From NCBI GenBank assembly GCA_023135955.1, contig JAGLSB010000256.1:1-33697 (forward strand): DNA of 33,697 nucleotides. Direction: 5' to 3'. The first letter of the stretch is position 1; every line of letters starts with the position of its first letter. The notes under the pieces were generated by a model. It did no database searches. It saw only the letters and a program-made list of their open reading frames with translations, and was not told the origin of the DNA. Below, piece by piece: positions 16,093 through 23,311 of the stretch. The stretch is from Bacteroidales bacterium. Lineage in GTDB: Bacteria; Bacteroidota; Bacteroidia; Bacteroidales; GCA-2748055. A program made the position numbers and the translations under genes.

Positions 16093-16626
16093 TTAAATGA
16101 GAAAATATAGCTGTGGCTCTGTCCCTGCTTGTGGGATAAGAGTTTTGTATTTTCTTGTTTTTAAAATTTCTGAAACCTCACTCTTGGGGTCATCAAGGTC
16201 GCCAAAATATAGACAGTTTGTAGGACATACTCCTACACATGCGGGTTGCTGACCTTTCTCAACACGGTGAACACAAAAAGTACACTTATCCACATGTCCA
16301 TCCGGATGAGGATATCGCGCATCGTATGGACAGGATGCGATGCAGGCTCCACAACCAATACATTCATTTGGAGTAACAAGAACAATTCCCCCCTCAACAA
16401 TATGACTGGCTCCGGTAGGGCAACAACGTACACAAGGAGAGTTGTCGCAGTGATTACATCTCTCAGAACGAATCTCCATTTCTAATTGTGGATAGGTTCC
16501 ATCGGTAACTTCAACGATCCAATCACGACAATATCCGATCGGAACATTATTTTCTGTCTGACATGCTATCACGCAATCGGAGCAGCCAACACATTTTTTA
16601 GTGTCTATTGCCATTGCATATCTCAT
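16093..16626 (-). CDS. 4Fe-4S ferredoxin subunit of the molybdoenzyme complex (PsrB/PhsB-like)
   Basis: A 177-residue electron-transfer subunit with four cysteine clusters: CVGCSDCVIAC (residues 12-22), CNHCDNSPCVRCCP, CIGCGACIASCPYDARYP, and CTFCVHRVEKGQQPACVGVCP. This is the DmsB/PsrB arrangement binding four [4Fe-4S] clusters that pass electrons between the NrfD subunit and the catalytic subunit. There is no signal peptide, as expected if it is carried out with the Tat-exported partner. Its ATG overlaps the stop of the catalytic gene (ATGA), a sign of translational coupling and equal dosage. Confidence 0.95.
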   Translation of the reverse strand: MRYAMAIDTKKCVGCSDCVIACQTENNVPIGYCRDWIVEVTDGTYPQLEMEIRSERCNHCDNSPCVRCCPTGASHIVEGGIVLVTPNECIGCGACIASCPYDARYPHPDGHVDKCTFCVHRVEKGQQPACVGVCPTNCLYFGDLDDPKSEVSEILKTRKYKTLIPQAGTEPQLYFLI

Positions 16627-18860
16627 AGTATGGCCTCCTCTGGTTTTTCAGTTAAAAAACTAACAAAATTTCCCCTCATTCCGGTCCCTCCCATAATTGG
16701 GTCTTCCATTACATTGCTAATCAATTGCGTATCGCTGGCTCCTTTTCCGTAACATCTAGTAAGTTGTTTTTGGGCATGTCCGAATCCGTGTACCATATAA
16801 ACTGAATCCCAACGAATTCTTTCAGTAATCCTTACTTTAATAGGAAATGAAGATACTATGCCATCCTGATTAATTAGCCAAACCGGCTGAGCATTTTCCA
16901 AGTTCCAGAGACTTGCAACTTTTGGATTAACCCACAATACATTTTCTTCCATCAAATCTGTCAGGTTAGCATTATTGGCAGTACGTGAAAATGTATGCAT
17001 TGGAGCTCGCCCGTAGTTGAGACGGTAAAAACCCTCGGGAGGTTGAGGGTGCTCTGTATAATTTGGCATGGCATCAAAACCTTGCTCCACAAAAGAACTG
17101 GAATACAACTCAATCTTACCGGTATTGGTAAAGAATTCCACATCCTCATTTTCAGTAAAATATAAATCATCCCATTCGCGCTCGTAGGTTTTTACGCCTA
17201 TTTTTTGCATTTCTTCTAATGAAGAGCCAACTTCTTTAAGTTGCCAATTGAGCATTTCCTCAATATTATCATAAGGTACAAAATGTCCAAGTCCAAGCTT
17301 TTCAGCCAGCTGCTTGGCAATCCACCATGCAGGTTTAGTATTATATTTAGGCTCAACCGCAGGCATTCTTAAAGCGATGGCAGGTTTTCGATGAGGGCTT
17401 ACTCTTATGGCGTCGTATCTTTCAAGATATGTGCATTCTGGTAGTACTACATCTGCGTAACTAACTATTTCCATTGGCATGGTATCCACAACAACAATAA
17501 AATCCAAAGCGTCAATAGCTTCAAGGGTTTTTGCGGTGTCTGGCAAAGTGTTAATCAGGTTAGTACCATTCACGATCCACATTTTGAAATTACATGATCT
17601 GTCAATCGAAGGAATTGTTGCATCACAAACTCCTGAAGCCAGAGTTTCATCAGCAAGATTATATTTTCCCGGGAAAGCATCTCTCCATGTTCTTGCAGGT
17701 TTAGGAAACTCAGGATGCGGGTATGAAGGAACACTTAGTTTAGATGGAGCATAAAAGCCTCCTCTTCGCCCCCAGGAGCCTAATAAAGCATTTAATATTG
17801 CAACAGCTCTTAATCTTTGGGTATCATCGCCATACCAAGTAACATGGCGTCCGGGATGAATAATTACAGCAGGAGAGGCATTTGCCATTTCCTTTGCTGT
17901 TTTTCTTATAATATCTGGCTGGATGGTAGTTTTTCCATAAGCCCATTCGGGAGTCATGGTTCTAACATGCTCTTTGAGATAATCAAATCCAAAAGTATAT
18001 TTCTCTACATATCTTTTATCGTACCATTCCTCATAGATTATCACATGTATCCATGCAAGTAATAATGCCAAATCAGTTGCGGGCTTAATTGGAAGCCAGT
18101 ATTTTGATTTGCCGGCAGCAACTGAAAATCTTGGGTCAACAGTAATTATTGTAGCACCTTTGTCAATGGCAGCAGACATTTCCTGAACCTGACCGTTGTG
18201 CATATTTTCACCCAAGTGGGAACCAATTAAAACCAGACATTTTGTGTCGCGAATATCTGTTCTTTCCGGAGATCCTATTCCCTCACCAAAGGTATTGGTG
18301 AAGGCTACTTCGCGAGGACCACGACATTGAGCATAAGATGGAGCCGCTATATTGGTTGAGCCAAAGGCTTTTAAAGTATCTCCAAAAAATTTACCTCCAG
18401 AGCCATGAGTCAGCAAAGCTATACACTCCGCGCCATGTTCAGCTGATATTTTTTTCATGTTTTCAGCTACAAGATCCAAAGCTTCATCCCAACTTGCTTC
18501 GCGGAATTTAAACTCACCTCTTTTTCCTGTTCTTATTAAAGGAGTCTTTAGCCTGTCTTCATCATAATACATACCAACTCCTCCTGTACCTCTGGGACAA
18601 AAGCGCCCATTACTGTGTTGGTCTTCATCGTTTCCAATGATTTTCCAAATGTGGCCATCTTTTGTTTTGTAAACCCAACCTGCGCATTTCCAAAAGCAAA
18701 CTTCACAATATGTTGGAGTACGGGTGAGGTTAATAGTGAGTTCATCGGGGTTATTCTTGATTTCAGTGAAATCATCAATGTATTTGCATGCCCCCAACCC
18801 CACAGTCATTCCGCCAATACCAATAGTGGATAATTTTAAAAACTGTCTACGGTTTGCCAT
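16623..18860 (-). CDS. Tat-exported molybdopterin oxidoreductase, PsrA/PhsA-like catalytic subunit
   Basis: A 745-residue bis-MGD enzyme of the DMSO-reductase superfamily. The Tat signal is RRQFLKL at residues 4-10, followed by a glycine-rich core and GLGAC, with Cys25 in a lipobox-like position. The N-terminal [4Fe-4S] site is Cys52, Cys55, Cys59 and Cys88 (C-x2-C-x3-C-x28-C). The likely Mo ligand is Cys179 in YAQCRGPREVAF, after FGSTNIAAPS, close to the position known in PsrA. Later motifs include IHPGRHVTWYGDD, DTMPMEIVSYADVVLPECTYLERYD and the C-terminal cofactor-binding TNANL-type region. Operon partners (ferredoxin, NrfD, YeeE, rhodanese) point to a sulfur substrate, most likely polysulfide or thiosulfate; a tetrathionate, sulfite or arsenate role is not excluded. 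Confidence 0.9.
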   Translation of the reverse strand: MANRRQFLKLSTIGIGGMTVGLGACKYIDDFTEIKNNPDELTINLTRTPTYCEVCFWKCAGWVYKTKDGHIWKIIGNDEDQHSNGRFCPRGTGGVGMYYDEDRLKTPLIRTGKRGEFKFREASWDEALDLVAENMKKISAEHGAECIALLTHGSGGKFFGDTLKAFGSTNIAAPSYAQCRGPREVAFTNTFGEGIGSPERTDIRDTKCLVLIGSHLGENMHNGQVQEMSAAIDKGATIITVDPRFSVAAGKSKYWLPIKPATDLALLLAWIHVIIYEEWYDKRYVEKYTFGFDYLKEHVRTMTPEWAYGKTTIQPDIIRKTAKEMANASPAVIIHPGRHVTWYGDDTQRLRAVAILNALLGSWGRRGGFYAPSKLSVPSYPHPEFPKPARTWRDAFPGKYNLADETLASGVCDATIPSIDRSCNFKMWIVNGTNLINTLPDTAKTLEAIDALDFIVVVDTMPMEIVSYADVVLPECTYLERYDAIRVSPHRKPAIALRMPAVEPKYNTKPAWWIAKQLAEKLGLGHFVPYDNIEEMLNWQLKEVGSSLEEMQKIGVKTYEREWDDLYFTENEDVEFFTNTGKIELYSSSFVEQGFDAMPNYTEHPQPPEGFYRLNYGRAPMHTFSRTANNANLTDLMEENVLWVNPKVASLWNLENAQPVWLINQDGIVSSFPIKVRITERIRWDSVYMVHGFGHAQKQLTRCYGKGASDTQLISNVMEDPIMGGTGMRGNFVSFLTEKPEEAIL

Positions 18861-18894
18861 AATGTATTTTTTATTAAAACAACATTAGCTTTTT

Positions 18895-18912
18895 GTTCGT
18901 TATTTAACGAAC
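18895..18912. promoter_or_regulatory. Perfect 8-bp inverted repeat, candidate operator of the sulfur operon
   Basis: GTTCGTTA (18895-18902), a 2-base centre TT, and TAACGAAC (18905-18912) form an exact palindrome 35 bases upstream of the psrA-like ATG. It begins 4 bases beyond the minus-strand -7 element, so it covers the predicted transcription start, the usual place for a repressor site. No regulator gene lies in the window, so the protein is unknown. Confidence 0.65.
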
Positions 18913-18915
18913 GGA

Positions 18916-18923
18916 CAAATTTA
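18916..18923 (-). promoter_or_regulatory. -7 element of the psr-like operon promoter
   Basis: The minus strand reads TAAATTTG, an exact TAnnTTTG match, 56 bases before the start codon. At the expected -33 position the sequence is only ATA, so the promoter lacks a good -33 element and may need an activator. Its close link to the palindrome at 18895-18912 supports it. Confidence 0.55.
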
Positions 18924-18933
18924 TGCATATTTG

Positions 18934-18975
18934 ATAATATATATATAGTCTTATCCGCATATCTATATATATTAT
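18934..18975. promoter_or_regulatory. AT-rich dyad upstream of the psr-like promoter
   Basis: ATAATATATATATAG (18934-18948) and CTATATATATTAT (18963-18975) are near-perfect inverted copies around a 14-base spacer containing TCTTATCCGC. The centre is about 45 bases upstream of the predicted start, where an activator could bind. It could equally be a weak terminator for the membrane-protein gene ending at 19023. Confidence 0.35.
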
Positions 18976-19022
18976 TTAGCATAAATTACATAAAACCCAG
19001 ATAGTCAGATAAATGAACCTAT

Positions 19023-20234
19023 TTAGAAAGATTCTGAATTGTTTTTCTGTTGTGATTTTATGCTTTCGAGCCAATTTTCGGCTTCAGAGATTATACGCAC
19101 AAAAGTTTGAAAAGGTTTTTTATAAAAAAGTTTAAATTCGGAATAATTTTCAATCATTATTGGAAATGTTCTAAATCCGGTCTGAAGAGCATAATATATC
19201 TTCATATAAACATTTCTTCTTTTGAGCAAAAAATTCTTGATTAAGGGATTTGCTATTTCCCTGCTTATTGCTGAAAAGCAGGTGATAACAAATACAGCTC
19301 TCAAAAGCATAGTAAATCCAGAAAACAGTGCTAATTGCAAGGAAAACTCTTCTTTTGAGTTTTCAAGAAAAATTGCTGCAAGAATTAATATAACAAGTAA
19401 TTGTGTCCAGAATAGTGGTTTAAGTAATCGACGGAATAGATTCTTGTATCGAGAAAGGCAAAATATGATATATACTGAGATTAATGAGAATTTAAGAAAA
19501 AAGGAATACTCCTGAGATAGGAACCAAAGTCCAATAATTAGAGATAAAAAATGAAGAATAAGCAGAAATTTTGAAAAAATCCCTGAATTTTTCTCTTCTT
19601 CTTTAATAGTTTTTTTCAAAGGATAATACTTTTTATCAGGTTTTATTCGAATAGCTTTTTTCCCAATAATATATCCCACAATAGCTGATATAAATCCTGT
19701 TATGAGATATACCATTGATAATAAAATTATTAATTGGATTGGAGAACTTTCTGGAAGATTAAGTTTTACAGCGGCAAAATTGATTAAATTTATATAGACC
19801 TCCACCAGATCAAAACTATATAATAGTATCAAATTTAACACTTTATGCAATAATGCGCTAAATACAGCTAATCCTGCACCCAATATATAGGAAAAAAGGT
19901 TTTTCCCGAATAATAAAATAATTATTTCGAGAATTAGAGCTTCAGAGAAAATTCCTATCATAGGTCCAAAAATTACTGCTGATGGAGAGATACTTTTCAT
20001 TAATGCACAGATAATACCGGCTCGTAAAATAATCCATCTTTGTGGCCAAATCTGATAGAATGCCACAAGAAACATTACTGCAAAGGCACTCAAAATTGTA
20101 CCCGCAAAAGGCATACGTAAATTATGGAGAAAGCTTCCAACAATGATTTCAAAACTAGCCCATAAACTGCCAATCACAATAGCTTTTAACCATGAATCAC
20201 TCAATTGAATATTTTTGAGTTTATCCTTACTCAT
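19023..20234 (-). CDS. Polytopic membrane protein of unknown function, possibly an ECF-transporter-like S and T fusion
   Basis: A 403-residue protein from ATG 20234 (a GTG two codons upstream is less likely) with about ten hydrophobic segments. The N-terminal 190 residues resemble an ECF-transporter substrate-binding (S) component: VIGSLWASFEIIVGSFL, then PFAGTILSAFAVMFLVAFYQ, an arginine-flanked helix, and FGPMIGIFSEALILEIIILL. A Lys-rich linker follows (about 195-220). The last 180 residues loosely resemble an EcfT/CbiQ scaffold (MLLRAVFVITCFSAISREIA, LQTGFRTFPIMIENY), but the Ala-Arg-Gly coupling motifs are not evident. The start overlaps the mobA stop by 8 bases, so it is coupled to mobA. 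A role in molybdenum or cofactor supply is inference. Confidence 0.7.
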   Translation of the reverse strand: MSKDKLKNIQLSDSWLKAIVIGSLWASFEIIVGSFLHNLRMPFAGTILSAFAVMFLVAFYQIWPQRWIILRAGIICALMKSISPSAVIFGPMIGIFSEALILEIIILLFGKNLFSYILGAGLAVFSALLHKVLNLILLYSFDLVEVYINLINFAAVKLNLPESSPIQLIILLSMVYLITGFISAIVGYIIGKKAIRIKPDKKYYPLKKTIKEEEKNSGIFSKFLLILHFLSLIIGLWFLSQEYSFFLKFSLISVYIIFCLSRYKNLFRRLLKPLFWTQLLVILILAAIFLENSKEEFSLQLALFSGFTMLLRAVFVITCFSAISREIANPLIKNFLLKRRNVYMKIYYALQTGFRTFPIMIENYSEFKLFYKKPFQTFVRIISEAENWLESIKSQQKNNSESF

Positions 20235-20808
20235 TTGCACTAAGGCGTTGGAAATCTTCTTGAGTATTAATATTGGAAAATAGTTGTGTTAATTTCGATT
20301 TGGAGTAGGGTAATTTATGGTAATGTGTTTTCTCCTGTTTTAGAAGATCTGACATTTTATAATTCTTCTTTTCTATCAGAAGATCTATTGAAGCCAAGCT
20401 TTTCTTTTTGTATATACCTACAAGAGATTCTGGATGTCCTGTTGAATTGACAGCAACAACAATATTATTATTCTTAATATTTTTTATTAATTCACTAATA
20501 GTTAGGTGATCTAATAGAGGGGTATCACAGCCAAGTACAATAGAATATTCATTTTTTGTTTTTATAAGGCATGTATGAATTCCTCCAATGGGGCCTAATC
20601 CAGGAACATCATCCGGGTATACCAAATGCCCCGTATTATTAAAAGATGGATTGGAGGAACTAATTATTATTTCATCACAAAAATGTTCCAGAATTTCGAG
20701 GGGATATCTAAACAATTCCTTCTCCTGGTATTTAATAAATGCCTTATCTTCACCCATTCGCTTACTTTTCCCCCCGGCAAGTAAAATACCGCTGATTTTT
20801 CTTTTCAT
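20227..20808 (-). CDS. mobA: Molybdenum cofactor guanylyltransferase
   Basis: A 193-residue nucleotidyltransferase that joins GMP to molybdopterin, the step needed for the bis-MGD cofactor of DMSO-reductase-family enzymes. The signature is LAGGKSKRMGEDKAF (residues about 9-23). The GTP/Mg site includes YPDDVPGLGPIGGIHT and GCDTPLL, and NSTGHPESLVGIYKK is the usual C-terminal substrate loop. The ATG at 20808 gives the standard MKRKISGILLAGG opening; a TTG at 20829 would add seven unrelated residues. It lies close to the molybdoenzyme operon it would serve and overlaps the downstream membrane-protein gene. Confidence 0.93.
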   Translation of the reverse strand: MKRKISGILLAGGKSKRMGEDKAFIKYQEKELFRYPLEILEHFCDEIIISSSNPSFNNTGHLVYPDDVPGLGPIGGIHTCLIKTKNEYSIVLGCDTPLLDHLTISELIKNIKNNNIVVAVNSTGHPESLVGIYKKKSLASIDLLIEKKNYKMSDLLKQEKTHYHKLPYSKSKLTQLFSNINTQEDFQRLSANE

Positions 20809-20905
20809 TATACATAAATATGGATTCAAGGAATTTCTTTCCCCAACAAGGGGTAATTAATAACCAGTAACAATCTATAATCTCTAATTACATAAAAATT
20901 AGCCA

Positions 20906-21478
20906 TTATTGATTCTTAACTCGGAATTGAGATTCTTCTTTAGATTTCAACAAACTTAATATAGATTCTCCTGTTTTTCTGGCACTCGTACTTTCAATAT
21001 CTTCAATAAATGCCTCATGAATTTCAAATTTACTTATTACACCTTCAATCAGGCGTTTACGGGTACTAAATATTAATATTCCACGATAGTTATTTAGGAC
21101 CTCAATCAAACTTTCATGCCAGACTTCTTCTGAAAGTTCAAGAGGGCCAATTTCATCAATAATTAGAATTTTCGACTGTGAATCGATTGCTTTTTGAATG
21201 ATTTTATTTCCCTTTTTAATAGCTGTAGGGTTAAAATAAAATTTACCAAAATTAAAATAACCAGGTAATTCTAATCTGCTTGCGAGATGAGTTTCCTTTT
21301 CAGTTGATAAATCTTTTAGTATAAAATCCTTATTACCTTCTTCGGTAAATTGTCCACGACTAATAAAGCCACAGATGCTTTTTTCAAAAAGCCTCAGAAA
21401 TTCTGAAAGATCATTCAGAAATATGCTTTTACCTCCTTCAATAGCTCCAGTTATGATAAAAATCTGAGGTGTTCCCAT
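20906..21478 (-). CDS. P-loop NTPase of the THEP1 type
   Basis: A 190-residue P-loop protein. Walker A is GAIEGGKS (residues 11-18) and Walker B is ILIIDEIGPLEL (104-115), the hallmark D-E-I-G-x-[LM]-E-L of the THEP1/NTPase_1 family. CGFISRGQF is the conserved second strand region. Family members hydrolyse nucleoside triphosphates in vitro, but their cellular role is unclear. It begins 7 bases after mlaF and ends 97 bases before mobA, so it could belong to either group; a MobB-like role in cofactor synthesis is only a guess. The gap to mobA holds a small CCCC/GGGG hairpin (20841-20853) of unknown meaning. Confidence 0.82.
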   Translation of the reverse strand: MGTPQIFIITGAIEGGKSIFLNDLSEFLRLFEKSICGFISRGQFTEEGNKDFILKDLSTEKETHLASRLELPGYFNFGKFYFNPTAIKKGNKIIQKAIDSQSKILIIDEIGPLELSEEVWHESLIEVLNNYRGILIFSTRKRLIEGVISKFEIHEAFIEDIESTSARKTGESILSLLKSKEESQFRVKNQ

Positions 21479-21485
21479 TTTTTTG

Positions 21486-22235
21486 TTAATACTTAATTAA
21501 TTTCTTTGCAAGAGAAGTAGCAAAAACGAATTCATTCAATTCTTTACATTTTGTACTCATGATCTCTTCCTTGGTTCCTTCCCATAATTTGGCTCCCTCA
21601 TAAATAAAGATGACTTTATCACCAATCTCAATTACCGAATTCATATCGTGAGTATTTACTATGGTTGTAATATTATACTCTTCGGTAATTTCTTTAATAA
21701 GATTATCGATAAGAATACCGGTTTTAGGATCAAGACCTGAATTAGGTTCATCACAAAAGAGGTATTTTGGATTAAGGGCAATAGCTCTGGCAATTCCAAC
21801 TCTTTTTTTCATTCCGCCACTTAATTCAGCAGGAAAAAGGGCATTAACATTTTCAATATTTACTCTTTTCAGGCAAAAGTTTACACGATCGAGTTTCTCT
21901 TCATAACTTTTATTGGTGAACATATCAAGAGGAAACATTACATTTTGTTCTACCGTTGAAGAATCAAAAAGCGCAGCACCCTGAAAAAGCATTCCGATTT
22001 CCTTTCTTATTTCTTTTCTCTCATGGAAGGCTAAAGAATTAAAATGTGTGTCCCCAAACCAAATTTCTCCTTCATCGATATCATGTAATCCTACTATAGA
22101 TTTTAGAAGTACAGTTTTTCCTGAACCGCTTTGCCCGATAATAAGGTTTGTTTTTCCCTGTTCAAAATTAACTGAGATATCAGACAGTACCACTGTTTCC
22201 CCAAACCTCTTTGATATGTTCCTGACCTCAATCAT
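21486..22235 (-). CDS. mlaF: ABC transporter ATPase, MlaF-like
   Basis: A 249-residue ATPase of the Mla/Mkl group, which powers phospholipid (or, in some lineages, other lipid) movement between the inner and outer membranes. Walker A is GQSGSGKT (34-41), the Q-loop lies in IGMLFQGAALFDSSTVEQNV (the MlaF-style wording), the signature is LSGGMKKRVGIARA, Walker B is YLFCDEPNSGLDP, and the switch His is in NTHDMNS. Its ATG overlaps the mlaE stop by 4 bases (ATGA). No MCE-domain gene (MlaD) is in the window. Confidence 0.93.
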   Translation of the reverse strand: MIEVRNISKRFGETVVLSDISVNFEQGKTNLIIGQSGSGKTVLLKSIVGLHDIDEGEIWFGDTHFNSLAFHERKEIRKEIGMLFQGAALFDSSTVEQNVMFPLDMFTNKSYEEKLDRVNFCLKRVNIENVNALFPAELSGGMKKRVGIARAIALNPKYLFCDEPNSGLDPKTGILIDNLIKEITEEYNITTIVNTHDMNSVIEIGDKVIFIYEGAKLWEGTKEEIMSTKCKELNEFVFATSLAKKLIKY

Positions 22236-22972
22236 GATAGGATTAATTTTGTTAGTACAAGGTTTGCCAGTAAAACCAGAATACTGCTATGAACAACAGC
22301 TTTGGTACTGGACTTTCCTACTTCCAAAGCTCCTCCACTGGCATAATAGCCATGAAAAGATGAAACGGTTACGATTATGAATGCATAAAACACAACTTTA
22401 GTAATAGCGTAGCTGACATAATGAGGGTAAAATACATATTGAATACCATATATATAATCGGAAGGAGGAACAACATCTGCAATTAGGCAAATAAGATAAC
22501 CGCCAAATATTCCAACAAACATACTAAGCAATGATAAGATAGGGAAAAAGAAAACTGCAGCAATAATTTTAGGCAGAATCAAATAACTAGCAGAGTTTAC
22601 CCCCATAATCTCCAAAGCATCAATCTGTTCCGTGACCCTCATTGTGCCTATCTCAGATGAAATACTCGATCCTATTTTTCCAGCAAGTATTAGTGCCATC
22701 ATGGTTGATGAAAACTCTAGCAATAAAGAGTCTCGAACAGTTACGCCAACTAAATAGCTTGGGAGAAGAGGATTTTCAATATTGTAATTGGTTTGTATGG
22801 TAATTACTGCACCTACGAAAACTGAAACAATAATAACAATTCCAAAAGAGTTTATTCCAAGGTTCTCGATCTCTCGTAATATCTGTTTGTAATATATCCG
22901 AATCTTTTCAGGTCTGGCAAAAACCTTAGATAGCAGATAGAAGTATTTACCAAGTTGTTCTAAAAACTTCAT
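22232..22972 (-). CDS. mlaE: ABC transporter permease, MlaE-like
   Basis: A 246-residue permease of the MlaE family. Features are an N-terminal amphipathic helix (LGKYFYLLSKVFARPEK), GIVIIVSVFVGAVITIQTNY, the ELGPLLTALILAG-type segment appearing as EFSSTMMALILAGKIGSSIS, and the conserved E-I-G-T-M-R-V-T-E-Q-I-D-A-L coupling motif (EIGTMRVTEQIDALEIMGVN). About five to six membrane helices are seen. Length is normal. It is the first gene of the minus-strand group mlaE-mlaF-THEP1, divergent from manC across a 339-base gap. Confidence 0.93.
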   Translation of the reverse strand: MKFLEQLGKYFYLLSKVFARPEKIRIYYKQILREIENLGINSFGIVIIVSVFVGAVITIQTNYNIENPLLPSYLVGVTVRDSLLLEFSSTMMALILAGKIGSSISSEIGTMRVTEQIDALEIMGVNSASYLILPKIIAAVFFFPILSLLSMFVGIFGGYLICLIADVVPPSDYIYGIQYVFYPHYVSYAITKVVFYAFIIVTVSSFHGYYASGGALEVGKSSTKAVVHSSILVLLANLVLTKLILS

Positions 22973-22981
22973 ATGAAAACT

Positions 22982-23013
22982 TTTGATGTAAAATTACTAA
23001 ATATCTACTTTTG
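22982..23013 (+). promoter_or_regulatory. Bacteroidota-type promoter 300 bases upstream of manC
   Basis: TTTG (22982-22985), a 20-base spacer and TACTTTTG (23006-23013) match both elements exactly on the plus strand, with transcription expected near 23020. The first gene downstream is manC at 23312, so the transcript would carry about 290 bases of leader or encode a separate small RNA. Nothing nearer to manC matches the consensus. Confidence 0.5.
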
Positions 23014-23133
23014 CTGAAGCTTTCTGCTGATCTTTCTTTTCTTTTTAAGACTTGAAATTTTTCAGTATGCTTTTAAGTATGGATTAAAAATGAATTTACG
23101 GTAAAAAATTAGTATTTTAACGATCCATTAATA

Positions 23134-23147
23134 TTGATGATGATCAA
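23134..23147. promoter_or_regulatory. Perfect FNR/CRP-type palindrome
   Basis: TTGAT, four bases (GATG) and ATCAA match the classical FNR box exactly, and one further A/T pair extends the dyad. It lies 165 bases upstream of manC and about 120 bases downstream of the predicted start site. Bacteroidota Crp/Fnr regulators use varied sites, so binding is uncertain, and a chance match in AT-rich DNA is possible. Confidence 0.35.
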
Positions 23148-23311
23148 TGAAATTTATGGAATTTCTAGCTTTAAAACTTATACTTTTTAAAAATAATTTT
23201 AGATTCAGGCTAAAAGGTGATAGAGAGGTGTTTATAAAAAGAGCTTATTTCATTCTTTGATAATAAATTATAAACAATTTAAAATAGACAAAAAGAATTA
23301 ATATTAGATAT

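Larger units (their letters stand above)
22973..23311. other. Intergenic region between divergent mlaE and manC (339 bases)
   Basis: It contains the plus-strand promoter at 22982-23013 and a TTGAT-N4-ATCAA palindrome at 23134-23147. No open reading frame of note and no U-tract terminator were seen. A minus-strand promoter for mlaE was not identified; TAATTTTA near 22990 is one base off the -7 consensus. Confidence 0.5.

Noticed and set aside
20841-20853. CCCC-AACAA-GGGG hairpin between THEP1 and mobA as a terminator
   Set aside because: Only four base pairs and no T-run after it on the minus strand. It may be incidental.
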